A stretch of DNA of 7,363 nucleotides from assembly GCA_031287245.1 (NCBI GenBank), contig JAITTD010000080.1:1-7363 (forward strand), read 5' to 3'. Position numbers and translations under genes: made by a program. The notes beneath the pieces are model-generated. The model had not been told where the DNA came from and did no database searches. It saw only the letters and a program-made list of their open reading frames with translations. Origin of the DNA: Bacteroidales bacterium. GTDB taxonomy: Bacteria > Bacteroidota > Bacteroidia > Bacteroidales > UBA4181. Below, piece by piece: positions 1 to 6,859 of this stretch (the first letter of the stretch is position 1; every line of letters begins with the position of its first letter).

Positions 1-558
1 TGCAGCAACAATCAATTGACCACGTTGGATGTAAGCCAAAACACGGCTTTAACTCGGTTGTCTTGCAGCAACAATCAATTGACTGCGTTGGATGTAAGCC
101 ACAACCCGGCTTTAACCTATTTGTATTGCAATGACAATCAATTGACCACACTTGATGTAAGCCAAAACCCTGCTCTATCAAGGTTGTCTTGTGTCAATAA
201 TCAATTGACCGCGCTTGATGTGAGTCAAAACAGGGCTTTCGACTGGTTGAATTGCAGCAACAATCAATTGACCACACTTGATGTAAGCAAAAGTACGGCT
301 TTATACAACTTGCAATGCGCCAGTAATAAATTGACCGCGCTTGATGTAAGCCAAAACAGGGCTTTAACCTATTTGTCTTGCACCGTCAATCAATTGACTA
401 CGGCTGGTTTAAATGCCTTGTTCAATACCTTGCCCACTGTAACAGTTAGTGCAACAATTTATATTAGCGGAAATCCAGGGACAGGCACCTGCAACGGAAG
501 TATCGCCACCGGCAAAGGATGGATGGTTGATGATACTTATTATCAGGTATGGTATTAG
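1..558 (+). CDS. Leucine-rich-repeat protein, 3' part (5' end outside window)
   Basis: The reading frame is open from base 1 and ends at TAG 556-558, so this is the C-terminal 185 residues of a longer protein. The TTG at 16 lies inside a repeat and is not a credible start. The visible part holds six 21-residue repeats of the form LDVSxNxALTxLxCSNNQLT(A/T), encoded at 25-402 and preceded by the end of another. They are followed by a cap of about 50 residues (AGLNALFNTLPTVTV, then GTGTCNGSIATGKGWMVDD) that ends in QVWY. This repeat class is common in secreted or surface proteins of Bacteroidota, where it is thought to serve binding or adhesion; no catalytic domain is visible. There is no C-terminal sorting domain of the type IX secretion kind, because the chain stops right after the cap. 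The signal peptide, if any, lies outside the window. The gene converges on the multihaem operon and has no evident functional link to it. The family is certain; ligand and location are unknown. Confidence 0.9.
   Translation, partial: CSNNQLTTLDVSQNTALTRLSCSNNQLTALDVSHNPALTYLYCNDNQLTTLDVSQNPALSRLSCVNNQLTALDVSQNRAFDWLNCSNNQLTTLDVSKSTALYNLQCASNKLTALDVSQNRALTYLSCTVNQLTTAGLNALFNTLPTVTVSATIYISGNPGTGTCNGSIATGKGWMVDDTYYQVWY
25..402 (+). repeat. Six 63-bp tandem DNA repeats encoding LRR units
   Basis: Six in-frame 63-bp units begin at 25, 88, 151, 214, 277 and 340, each encoding one 21-residue leucine-rich repeat. The segment around CAATCAATTGAC and GATGTAAGCC is nearly identical between units, while the codons between them vary. 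This near-identity at DNA level would allow copy-number change by slippage or recombination without breaking the frame. The array continues upstream of the window, since bases 1-24 match the end of another unit. Confidence 0.88.
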
Positions 559-618
559 GTCTGAACAGCCTCTACACATTCATAAGTTCCATCTATACTT
601 TGTGAACTTTGTGCATTT

Positions 619-663
619 CTTTGTGTTCTTTGTGGTTGGAATTTTACCACAAAGAACACAAAG
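619..663. terminator. 18-bp perfect inverted repeat between convergent genes
   Basis: The arm at 619-636 (CTTTGTGTTCTTTGTGGT) is perfectly complementary to 646-663, with a 9-nt loop at 637-645. It sits in the 126-bp gap between the LRR gene (stop at 558) and the HzsA-like gene (stop at 685, opposite strand), where a bidirectional terminator is expected. The stem is AT-rich and no clear T-run follows on either side, so it is not a classical intrinsic terminator. CTTTGTG heptads occur at 598, 607, 619 and 628, and as reverse complements at 648 and 657. The element therefore looks like a dispersed intergenic repeat that may also stop transcription. Confidence 0.6.
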
Positions 664-684
664 GTTTCACAACATTCTGATTAA

Positions 685-3600
685 TCACTCTTTTTGAACC
701 AAAACCGGCGGCAATTGGTTGAAAATTTCCTGAGGTGGCGTATCGTAAGCCTCGTCTGTATAAAAAGGATCGAATGGACCCGGGCGCTGTATGATAGGCG
801 CCGTACAGATTCTCGGTGGTTGCGACAACCAGCCTTTTCCGGGGAAAACAGGGTCTTCCATCTTCCTGAGTTCTTCAACACCGTAATAGGGACCCATCGC
901 ATCCACCCAAAGGATGACACGCAGCAGATTTTCGGGATCTACTTTCACTCCGTGGTGCTTGCCGCTTGACATCAGGTTCACTAACCGGCTCTTGTACGAC
1001 AGTTTCGTCATCGCCGGATAGGTCTGATAAGCCAGTGAATCAACCGTGCTGAATCCTTCCACCATGATGATATCAGCCCATCCGTAACCGCCGGATGCCT
1101 CTTTCTTGTCCTTATCCTTGTATTTATGGCTCCATGTAGGGTGACCGAGCAGTGTTACGTATGGTTCTTTGAATCCGAGGAATCCCGGGCGTAAAGTGGC
1201 ATTGAAGCGTTTATAAGCAGGGTGTTTCGGGTCTTGATGGCATTGCGCACAATGTTTATCCAGAGCGGGCTGCACATAACGTTCATAACTTACCGAAATA
1301 TCTTTCCATGGCACCGGCGTGATGATCGAAGGTTTACGCCCAAGCGCTATACCTGTTTGGCGTACAGCCGGCGTGCGCGTATGCGATTCGTGACATCCCA
1401 TACATCCGCGGCTTTCCCCCGGTTGTATTCCTGTGAAACTTTTCATCGTTTGCAGGGCGCGCTGATTCTCGTCCAACAGTTGGAAATGCAGCGCAATGCC
1501 GCTCGGAGCAGTAAAATTCACACTTCCGTCAGGTTCGATGGGCACCGTACCGATGATTTTCTTGATGCCTTCCGACTGAACCATTGATATTTCAGGACCG
1601 GAAGAAACGTAATTCCGTTTGTGCCAGTTGGTGTATGTTTTGTGCTCGATAGACAGGATACGCAGATATTTTGCCTTGTCTTTCATCTCTTGGGGTGCGC
1701 CCTCATAAACGTTGCTGCTGTATAAGGTTCCGGGACTTGGATTATCGCGGTTTTCATACGTGGGCCAGTCAACATTATCGGGATATACGGGCGGCGTAGG
1801 ACGTGTCCTCACCGGCATGGCATCCCAAATATTGTAGGCGCCTTCATTGATGATTTCGCGGTTGCCTTCGGTATCCATCAGCATGAGTACAAATTTACCG
1901 TCGCTTTTGCGTCTTGCCGAAACAAGAAAATCCGTTTCGCTCAGCGGATAGGGCGAGTAATAAGCATCATAGTTTCCGGATGCGTGGTAATCAGGGTTTT
2001 CAACGGGGTCAACGGGACCGTTTCCACATTCGGGCCATTCCACATCTTTCGTCACCTTTGCCAAACCGTGGGGGAAATTAAAGCCTTTGGTAGGTGTGAT
2101 GATACCAACGCTGCCCGAAAACCAGTTATGATGGGCGCTGCCGGTAAACATCACTTTTTCGCTGCCGGGTATCTGGCGAGCATCTTTCAGCAGGTCGGGC
2201 CATACGGACTGGTTGCCCCAGAAGGTTTGCACAAACGTGCCGTTTTGTCTCATTGTCCACAGACTTTGTGCACGCCACAAAGGTTTGTCGGTATATTCCC
2301 AGCGGGTGTAAATCACGCGCCCGTCGTTCATTACAGAGGGTGTGTATTCCGGTTCGCCGCTGCGGGAAAGAATATACAGGCTTTTGTCACCCGGTTTCAC
2401 GTCCAACGGCATTTGTGCTGTCACAAAAGCATTGGTAGGCGGCATACAACGCACGTAAATATGTCCGCGCGTGGTCAAAAACGTGATTTTCTTGCCATCG
2501 GGCATATAAACAGGGTCGAAATCATCAAAAATACCGCTTGTTAATTGCCGAAGTCCCGAACCGTCCACTCCAATTTCATAGAGATGGAAGGTTTTTTCGT
2601 TATGTGGTTTGAAAGCAAAAAGAACGCGGTTGGCATCATACGACAGGTCGGGACGCCAAAAGGTGCCATGCAGAGGTTCCTGCGGCATGAGTTGTTTCAT
2701 TTTTCCTCCCGGGTTTAAGCCGGTTTGCACGATAAGACGACCTCCGGGAACGCCCGAATAGCCCAAACGGTGTTTGGTTTCGTGTTGCCACTCACTTCCG
2801 GAAGGGTTGGGATTGTCAATATAAACCACCGATTCAAAATCAACCACCGGATTTTGGAACATGATGTCTCTTTTCAGCGTACGCACGGCAAAATACAAGT
2901 CTTTGTCTTCGCTGTCTGCCTGTTTTGCTTTGGCTTTCTTTTCCAGTTCATCCAATTGAGCATTGAATTGTTGATTTTCCAAACGCGAAGCCAACCGGCG
3001 TGTCCATTTTATTTCCTGCAAACTTCGTTCTATCAAAGGTTTGCCGCCACATTGGTAGAGCCAGTCGGCTTCAATCACATCCTGCGACTCTTTGCCGGTA
3101 CGGTCAACGGTGCGTGGTGTTTCCGGTTTCCGGTAAGCCGCTACTCTTTCGCCACGCTCCGGACGGGCTTCCGTCACGTCTTCCATCTTGTATAATATGG
3201 CGCCGAGAAGATTTTTGTCCATACCGGCAACCCAGCCGTCTTCATTGCCCTGAAACTGCGATTTAATCCACCGAATACGTTCCCATTTGACTTTATCGGC
3301 AGGGGAAAGCACACTCCACTGCATATCGGTCAGCGGGAGGTATTCAAAAGCGGGTGTAGCCAAATTTTCCGCCAGTGTGCGGCGTTCTTTGTCGGTCAGT
3401 AGCATATTGTCAACCGGACTTTTCTGCCATTTCATGATATAAGCATTCGTTTCAGCGGGATAATCAGCACGCAACAGCCGTTGCAACTCCACCGCTGTCA
3501 TCGCATCTATCTTTGCCTGAGCCAATTTCTGGTCGGTCATTTCCAAAGTTTCGATAAATGACGTTCCTTTTCTGTAATACGAAGCCGCTGTTTGCTGCGA

Positions 3601-4542
3601 TTTCTTCAACCCTGACGAGGGTTTTTGTTTTCCTTCCTTATACAAGGCATCCATGCCGCCATTGTCAAGCGCTTTGGCGTAAAACCGGACATCATCTAAT
3701 TTTCCGGTGAAAAAATCCTGTTTTCCATTGAAAGAGCCAATGAAAAAAGGCGCCCGATCAATCTGCAAATCGCCTTCCGCCGAATTATAGCGTCCGGCGA
3801 CAATATCGCCCCAATAATTGACTTTGATGGGCATATAATCATAGAGCGTATTGAGGGGAGCGTGGCGTTCCATAGCGCCTATCTCTCTGCCGTCCAAATA
3901 AACGTGCATCACATATCCGTCGAAAGTTCCGGCTACGAGGTGCCAATTTCCGTCGCACAATTCGCGAGGTGACACAACGGCATCGCACACAGCATAGTTG
4001 TTGCCGCAGTTGATGCCCAACGAGAGGAATTTTCCTCCCCGAAAAGCGAACAGCAGACGGTTGTCGCCGTATATACCGACATCTTCCTTGCGGATAATGG
4101 TATGATCGCCTTCCAATTTCGCGGGCGACACCCATGCAGAGAAGGTAAATTCGCTCAATTTCTCAGGCAACGCTTCGGGACCCACCTCAATGACGGGTCC
4201 TTTGCCGGTCAAGTTAACAGCGCTACCTATCACTCCCGGTACGGTAGCCGGCGTTTTGCTAAACTTGGCGTTAAATTGATCGGCGGCTGCATTGCGACCG
4301 ATATTGCCGGATTCAAACGACCAGCGACCTATCAACCGATCTTCTTCCGGAACGGAAATTTCTGCAAAACTGCTTGCGGTTGCCTGCTGTACAGATGCTG
4401 TTTCAACCGTTTCAGCATCCATCTTGCCGGTATCAGCCTTGTCGGGTGTATGTGTATCTGTTGGCTGATAAGAATTGGCTATTACCAACGTGAACAACGA
4501 AAAAGTAACAGCGGTTAAAATCCAAAATTTATAATTCTTCAT
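685..4542 (-). CDS. HzsA-related exported di-haem protein with N-terminal LamG domain
   Basis: A 1285-residue exported protein. Residues 1-22 form a Sec signal peptide (KNYK, then a hydrophobic stretch ending VIANS) without a lipobox. Residues about 68-302 form a LamG/concanavalin-like domain (LIGRWSFE, FTFSAWVSP, GNWHLVAGTFDG, GKLDDVRFYAKAL). A charged helical linker spans about 335-560, with coiled-coil potential near 515-545. Residues about 565-910 form a TolB-like beta-propeller (GSGLRQLTSGIFDDFDPVYM). Residues about 957-1045 match the hydrazine synthase alpha middle domain (GSVNFTAPSGIALHFQLLDE). Two c-haem sites follow: C1047-C1050-H1051 (CMGCH) and C1098-C1101-H1102 (CAQCH). The C-terminal part (LLRVILWVDAMGPYYG) is typical of HzsA-related proteins. 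Maturation requires periplasmic cytochrome c assembly. The gene lies 19 bp downstream of a propeller/di-haem gene, surely in one operon. The ATG has no Shine-Dalgarno, but the signal peptide starts right there. The family is clear; the reaction is unknown, and hydrazine synthesis is not implied. The LamG domain suggests glycan or surface binding (inference). Confidence 0.93.
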   Translation of the reverse strand: MKNYKFWILTAVTFSLFTLVIANSYQPTDTHTPDKADTGKMDAETVETASVQQATASSFAEISVPEEDRLIGRWSFESGNIGRNAAADQFNAKFSKTPATVPGVIGSAVNLTGKGPVIEVGPEALPEKLSEFTFSAWVSPAKLEGDHTIIRKEDVGIYGDNRLLFAFRGGKFLSLGINCGNNYAVCDAVVSPRELCDGNWHLVAGTFDGYVMHVYLDGREIGAMERHAPLNTLYDYMPIKVNYWGDIVAGRYNSAEGDLQIDRAPFFIGSFNGKQDFFTGKLDDVRFYAKALDNGGMDALYKEGKQKPSSGLKKSQQTAASYYRKGTSFIETLEMTDQKLAQAKIDAMTAVELQRLLRADYPAETNAYIMKWQKSPVDNMLLTDKERRTLAENLATPAFEYLPLTDMQWSVLSPADKVKWERIRWIKSQFQGNEDGWVAGMDKNLLGAILYKMEDVTEARPERGERVAAYRKPETPRTVDRTGKESQDVIEADWLYQCGGKPLIERSLQEIKWTRRLASRLENQQFNAQLDELEKKAKAKQADSEDKDLYFAVRTLKRDIMFQNPVVDFESVVYIDNPNPSGSEWQHETKHRLGYSGVPGGRLIVQTGLNPGGKMKQLMPQEPLHGTFWRPDLSYDANRVLFAFKPHNEKTFHLYEIGVDGSGLRQLTSGIFDDFDPVYMPDGKKITFLTTRGHIYVRCMPPTNAFVTAQMPLDVKPGDKSLYILSRSGEPEYTPSVMNDGRVIYTRWEYTDKPLWRAQSLWTMRQNGTFVQTFWGNQSVWPDLLKDARQIPGSEKVMFTGSAHHNWFSGSVGIITPTKGFNFPHGLAKVTKDVEWPECGNGPVDPVENPDYHASGNYDAYYSPYPLSETDFLVSARRKSDGKFVLMLMDTEGNREIINEGAYNIWDAMPVRTRPTPPVYPDNVDWPTYENRDNPSPGTLYSSNVYEGAPQEMKDKAKYLRILSIEHKTYTNWHKRNYVSSGPEISMVQSEGIKKIIGTVPIEPDGSVNFTAPSGIALHFQLLDENQRALQTMKSFTGIQPGESRGCMGCHESHTRTPAVRQTGIALGRKPSIITPVPWKDISVSYERYVQPALDKHCAQCHQDPKHPAYKRFNATLRPGFLGFKEPYVTLLGHPTWSHKYKDKDKKEASGGYGWADIIMVEGFSTVDSLAYQTYPAMTKLSYKSRLVNLMSSGKHHGVKVDPENLLRVILWVDAMGPYYGVEELRKMEDPVFPGKGWLSQPPRICTAPIIQRPGPFDPFYTDEAYDTPPQEIFNQLPPVLVQKE
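1237..1251 (-). other. c-type haem site 2 (CAQCH) of HzsA-like protein
   Basis: Encodes C1098-A-Q-C1101-H1102 in the context RYVQPALDKHCAQCH, a usual cytochrome c setting in which an ordinary His-ligated haem is expected. It corresponds in order to haem alpha-II of hydrazine synthase. H1097 and nearby His residues could supply a second ligand, but this cannot be decided from sequence alone. Confidence 0.88.
1390..1404 (-). other. c-type haem site 1 (CMGCH) of HzsA-like protein
   Basis: Encodes C1047-M-G-C1050-H1051, directly after the HzsA-like middle domain, in the position of haem alpha-I of hydrazine synthase. The following residues are E-S-H1054-T1055. In anammox HzsA, as I recall the crystal structure, a Tyr four residues after the motif His ligates this haem and the His binds zinc. 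Here position +4 is Thr and position +3 is His, so the ligation probably differs. Confidence 0.88.
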
Positions 4543-4561
4543 GATGGTTGGGTTTTATTGA

Positions 4562-6430
4562 TTATAAAGATAATACGTATTCTGTCAAATCGGATAATTG
4601 TTTATCATTCAATTGATGCGTCTTTCCGTGTCGGTCGCCATCGTTGAGAGTGGTCATCATGTCTTTCAGCGTTTCTGCCCGTCCGTCATACAGGAAGGGG
4701 GCGGTGCGCCACACTTCTACTAATGCGGGGGTGTCGAATTGCTGATTTTGGGGATAATCAGCCGTAGCGCCTACCTGGTGAAGCCGCATATCCGTAAGAT
4801 AAGCCCCGCTGTGGCAGACAGCGCATCCGGCTTCTTCAAAGATTTTTTTGCCTCGTTTGGCTGCTTTGCTCAAAGCGCCTTTCACCAAATACGGGCTTTT
4901 GATGGGTTTCAGCGTTTTGAGATATTCGTCCATACAGACTGCATCTTCCTCAGGTCGTTCCACAAACTGTATGTGGCGTATGCCTGAACGCACAGAATAT
5001 TCGGCATTGAGGCGAACTCCGGTGATGGTAGTCGGCGGAGTAAAGTGCGAAAGGAGCATACTCTTGGTGTTTTTCGGATTGCCCAGTCCATCGTTCAGCA
5101 GGTCCCAGTTAAGCCCGTCCACACGAGCGTCGGGATGACAACTGGCGCAACTTTGCCACTGCTGGAAACAGACGCGACCATCGTTGAACAGCATTTCGCC
5201 GCGTTCGGCTTTGCTCAGAGGGCGTTCGGCTTGAATGACAGTCGCCACGCGATTATTCGTCAATTGCAGCACTTCTACCGAATTGGAGAAATATCCCGCT
5301 ACGTAAACCTGACTGCCAAAACCGGAGGCTGACCGCGGACCATTCCCTTTCAAGGGAACCCGTACACGGCAATCTGCCACGAAAGACAGGTCATCCGGCA
5401 CGTCCTGCACGGTATATACAGAATTAGAACTTTTCACTTTGGCTAAATTATCCAGTTTGTTATGCAGTTTCACCCTGTCAATCACGCTCAATTCATGAGA
5501 ACCGGCATGGGTAACGACGATTTTATCAGATGTAACGTACACATCATAAGGATTGGCAGCGCCTAAATCCAAATCATCCAGCAAAACGGTATTGAGCAGT
5601 TCCTGTTTGGCAACATCAATGATTGACAAGGCATTGGTATTCATCCAGCCCCGTTCCAACTGGGTGGTGGGAGTGAGATAACGTCCCAAAGTATGCGGAA
5701 TATAGGCATATTTCCCATCGGGCGAAAGGGCAATGTGAAAAACATCAGTGCTGCCATTGGGTAGCGTAATCTCTTTGACGGTCGCATTTTTCGCTAAATC
5801 AATCACCGAAACGGCAGTTGCTACTACTGCGGCTGTCGAGGAGCCGTAAGGGCGATGGTGGGCTGCCAGAAGTAAGGATTTTCCTGCTACCGGCGCCAAA
5901 GCCACAGGTTCGCTTTTGACGGGAATGGACTGTATGATTTTGTTTTTTGCAAGGTCAACGCTGACAATTTCGTTGGTGAAGCGACGGCTGAAATACAGCA
6001 AGTCGCCGGCATCGCTCAATACAGGCGAAACGGGATAATGTCCGACCGCCAGTTTTTTGGTAACAGTTGCCGAGGCGGGGTCTATCGTCAGCAACAGTCC
6101 TTCATCCTCGCCACAAGTAGCAAAAATGGTTTTTCCGTTGCGCGAAGCCACCAAACCCGAAGGTTTTCCCGGAAGGGTGATAGGCTTCCATGCCACGCCT
6201 TCCGCCACCGGAAGTTGATTAAAAATAAGCGTATTGCCCTTATCGGAAGCAATGGCTATCCGTTTGCCGGCGTCAAAGACCAAAATGGTTGAAGGATGGT
6301 CTATCGGCGCCGCTGGCTGCGAAGATGATTTGAAACAAAGAAAAATAAAAATACCGCTGCACAGCAAACAACATTTGCAGAAAAGTTGAATATATCTGCG
6401 TTTTAACCCGACATTATTCATAAATAGCAT
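4562..6430 (-). CDS. Exported YncE-like propeller fused to di-haem CCP/MauG-like domain
   Basis: A 622-residue protein when started at ATG 6428-6430. ATG 6419-6421 (619 residues) is equally possible, while the longer TTG start at 6457 would overlap the promoter box. The N-terminus (KRRYIQ, then a hydrophobic segment to about residue 33) is a signal peptide or membrane anchor, unusually with five Cys. Residues about 45-400 form a YncE/YVTN-type beta-propeller (VLSDAGDLLYFSRR, FHIALSPDGKYAYIPHT, HELSVIDRVKL). Residues about 402-622 form a di-haem domain of the bacterial cytochrome c peroxidase/MauG type. Its haem sites are C428-C431-H432 (CASCH) and C536-C539-H540 (CAVCH), followed by FDTPALVEVWRTAPFLYDGRAETL and GDRHGKTHQL, which are hallmarks of the family. 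It is probably periplasmic. It is the first gene of a two-gene operon with the HzsA-like gene 19 bp downstream. The fusion mirrors the beta and gamma subunits of hydrazine synthase. Peroxidase or electron-transfer activity is inferred; the substrate is unknown. Confidence 0.92.
   Translation of the reverse strand: MLFMNNVGLKRRYIQLFCKCCLLCSGIFIFLCFKSSSQPAAPIDHPSTILVFDAGKRIAIASDKGNTLIFNQLPVAEGVAWKPITLPGKPSGLVASRNGKTIFATCGEDEGLLLTIDPASATVTKKLAVGHYPVSPVLSDAGDLLYFSRRFTNEIVSVDLAKNKIIQSIPVKSEPVALAPVAGKSLLLAAHHRPYGSSTAAVVATAVSVIDLAKNATVKEITLPNGSTDVFHIALSPDGKYAYIPHTLGRYLTPTTQLERGWMNTNALSIIDVAKQELLNTVLLDDLDLGAANPYDVYVTSDKIVVTHAGSHELSVIDRVKLHNKLDNLAKVKSSNSVYTVQDVPDDLSFVADCRVRVPLKGNGPRSASGFGSQVYVAGYFSNSVEVLQLTNNRVATVIQAERPLSKAERGEMLFNDGRVCFQQWQSCASCHPDARVDGLNWDLLNDGLGNPKNTKSMLLSHFTPPTTITGVRLNAEYSVRSGIRHIQFVERPEEDAVCMDEYLKTLKPIKSPYLVKGALSKAAKRGKKIFEEAGCAVCHSGAYLTDMRLHQVGATADYPQNQQFDTPALVEVWRTAPFLYDGRAETLKDMMTTLNDGDRHGKTHQLNDKQLSDLTEYVLSL
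4811..4825 (-). other. c-type haem site 2 (CAVCH) of propeller/di-haem protein
   Basis: Encodes C536-A-V-C539-H540 in the context GKKIFEEAGCAVCHSGAYLTD, the standard second-haem segment of di-haem peroxidases, usually the electron-transfer haem. The distal ligand cannot be fixed from sequence. Candidates lie in the downstream segment that includes FLYDGRAETLKDMM. Confidence 0.9.
5135..5149 (-). other. c-type haem site 1 (CASCH) of propeller/di-haem protein
   Basis: Encodes C428-A-S-C431-H432 (622-residue numbering) in the context QQWQSCASCHPDARVDGLNWD. This is the first, N-terminal haem of the CCP/MauG-like domain, normally the site facing substrate. Extra Cys residues lie nearby at C421 (GRVCFQQ) and C499 (EEDAVCMDEY). 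Such extra Cys are of interest because hydrazine synthase gamma is reported to bind one haem through a third Cys. Confidence 0.9.
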
Positions 6431-6447
6431 TTGAACGTTTTTAATTA

Positions 6448-6462
6448 ACGGGGACAAAGTTA
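6448..6462 (-). promoter_or_regulatory. Candidate Bacteroidota-type promoter -7 box for the two-gene operon
   Basis: On the minus strand, bases 6462 to 6455 read TAACTTTG, an exact match to the Bacteroidota -7 consensus TAnnTTTG. Transcription would start near 6448 and give a leader of about 18-27 nt before ATG 6430 or ATG 6421. The -33 element is weak: only a T-rich stretch lies at the expected distance of about 20 bp, and the nearby TTTG (6478-6475) is too close. This placement argues against the TTG start at 6457. The call is from consensus match only. Confidence 0.4.
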
Positions 6463-6808
6463 ATCATTAAATTTCAAAGAATAAAAATCTTTTAACATTT
6501 ATTCACATTTTTCATGCAGAATTTTTAGTTCTTCTTTTCAGGTCGTGTGTCTTTCAATGTCGTCGGAATGTTTTTCATAGACAAGTCTTTCTTGCTTGGC
6601 TGGAGATGATAAAATTTCATAAATACAAAATGGCTATCCCAGTCGCCCGAATGGGCTATATCTTTTTTGAGGTGCTACCCATTTTCAAGTCCCGCAGGGA
6701 ACACTTTGTTAACATTTTAATCTACGGACGGACAGAGAACTCTGACTACACTTTGTTGTCTTTCTGTGTCGTCCCTGCGAGACTTGGTTGTAGTCGTGTA
6801 TCCTCATC

Positions 6809-6830
6809 ACCGTATGCTGAAGCATACGGT
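6809..6830. repeat. 10-bp perfect inverted repeat
   Basis: The arms ACCGTATGCT (6809-6818) and AGCATACGGT (6821-6830) are separated by GA, giving a tight hairpin with an effective TGAA loop. It ends against a degenerate start of the 23-bp repeat (CGGTTAATAATG, 6827-6838). It could be a protein-binding palindrome or part of a dispersed repeat. No T-run follows, so a terminator role is doubtful. Confidence 0.65.
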
Positions 6831-6859
6831 TAATAATGTGCTGTCCCTGCGGGACAAAA

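Noticed and set aside
1984..2544. 186-codon plus-strand open frame
   Set aside because: It lies wholly inside the HzsA-like gene on the opposite strand, its peptide has no recognisable domain, and the minus-strand frame has clear family motifs across the same bases.
4102..4518. 138-codon plus-strand open frame
   Set aside because: It is antisense to the signal peptide and LamG part of the HzsA-like gene, and its composition is that of a shadow frame.
4679..4705. Tyr in place of His in the TAPFLYDG motif of the di-haem protein as a lost catalytic residue
   Set aside because: The Tyr form is common among related MauG-like proteins as far as I recall, so it is not evidence of inactivation.
6331..6366. 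Lipoprotein signal (Cys at residue 32 or nearby) in the propeller/di-haem protein
   Set aside because: Several Cys occur in the hydrophobic segment, but none is preceded by a good lipobox with a small residue at -1, so a lipoprotein call is not supported.
685..6430. Genuine anammox hydrazine synthase
   Set aside because: The architecture is similar, but the expected Tyr after the first haem motif is absent, a LamG domain is added, and other traits suggest Bacteroidota rather than an anammox planctomycete.
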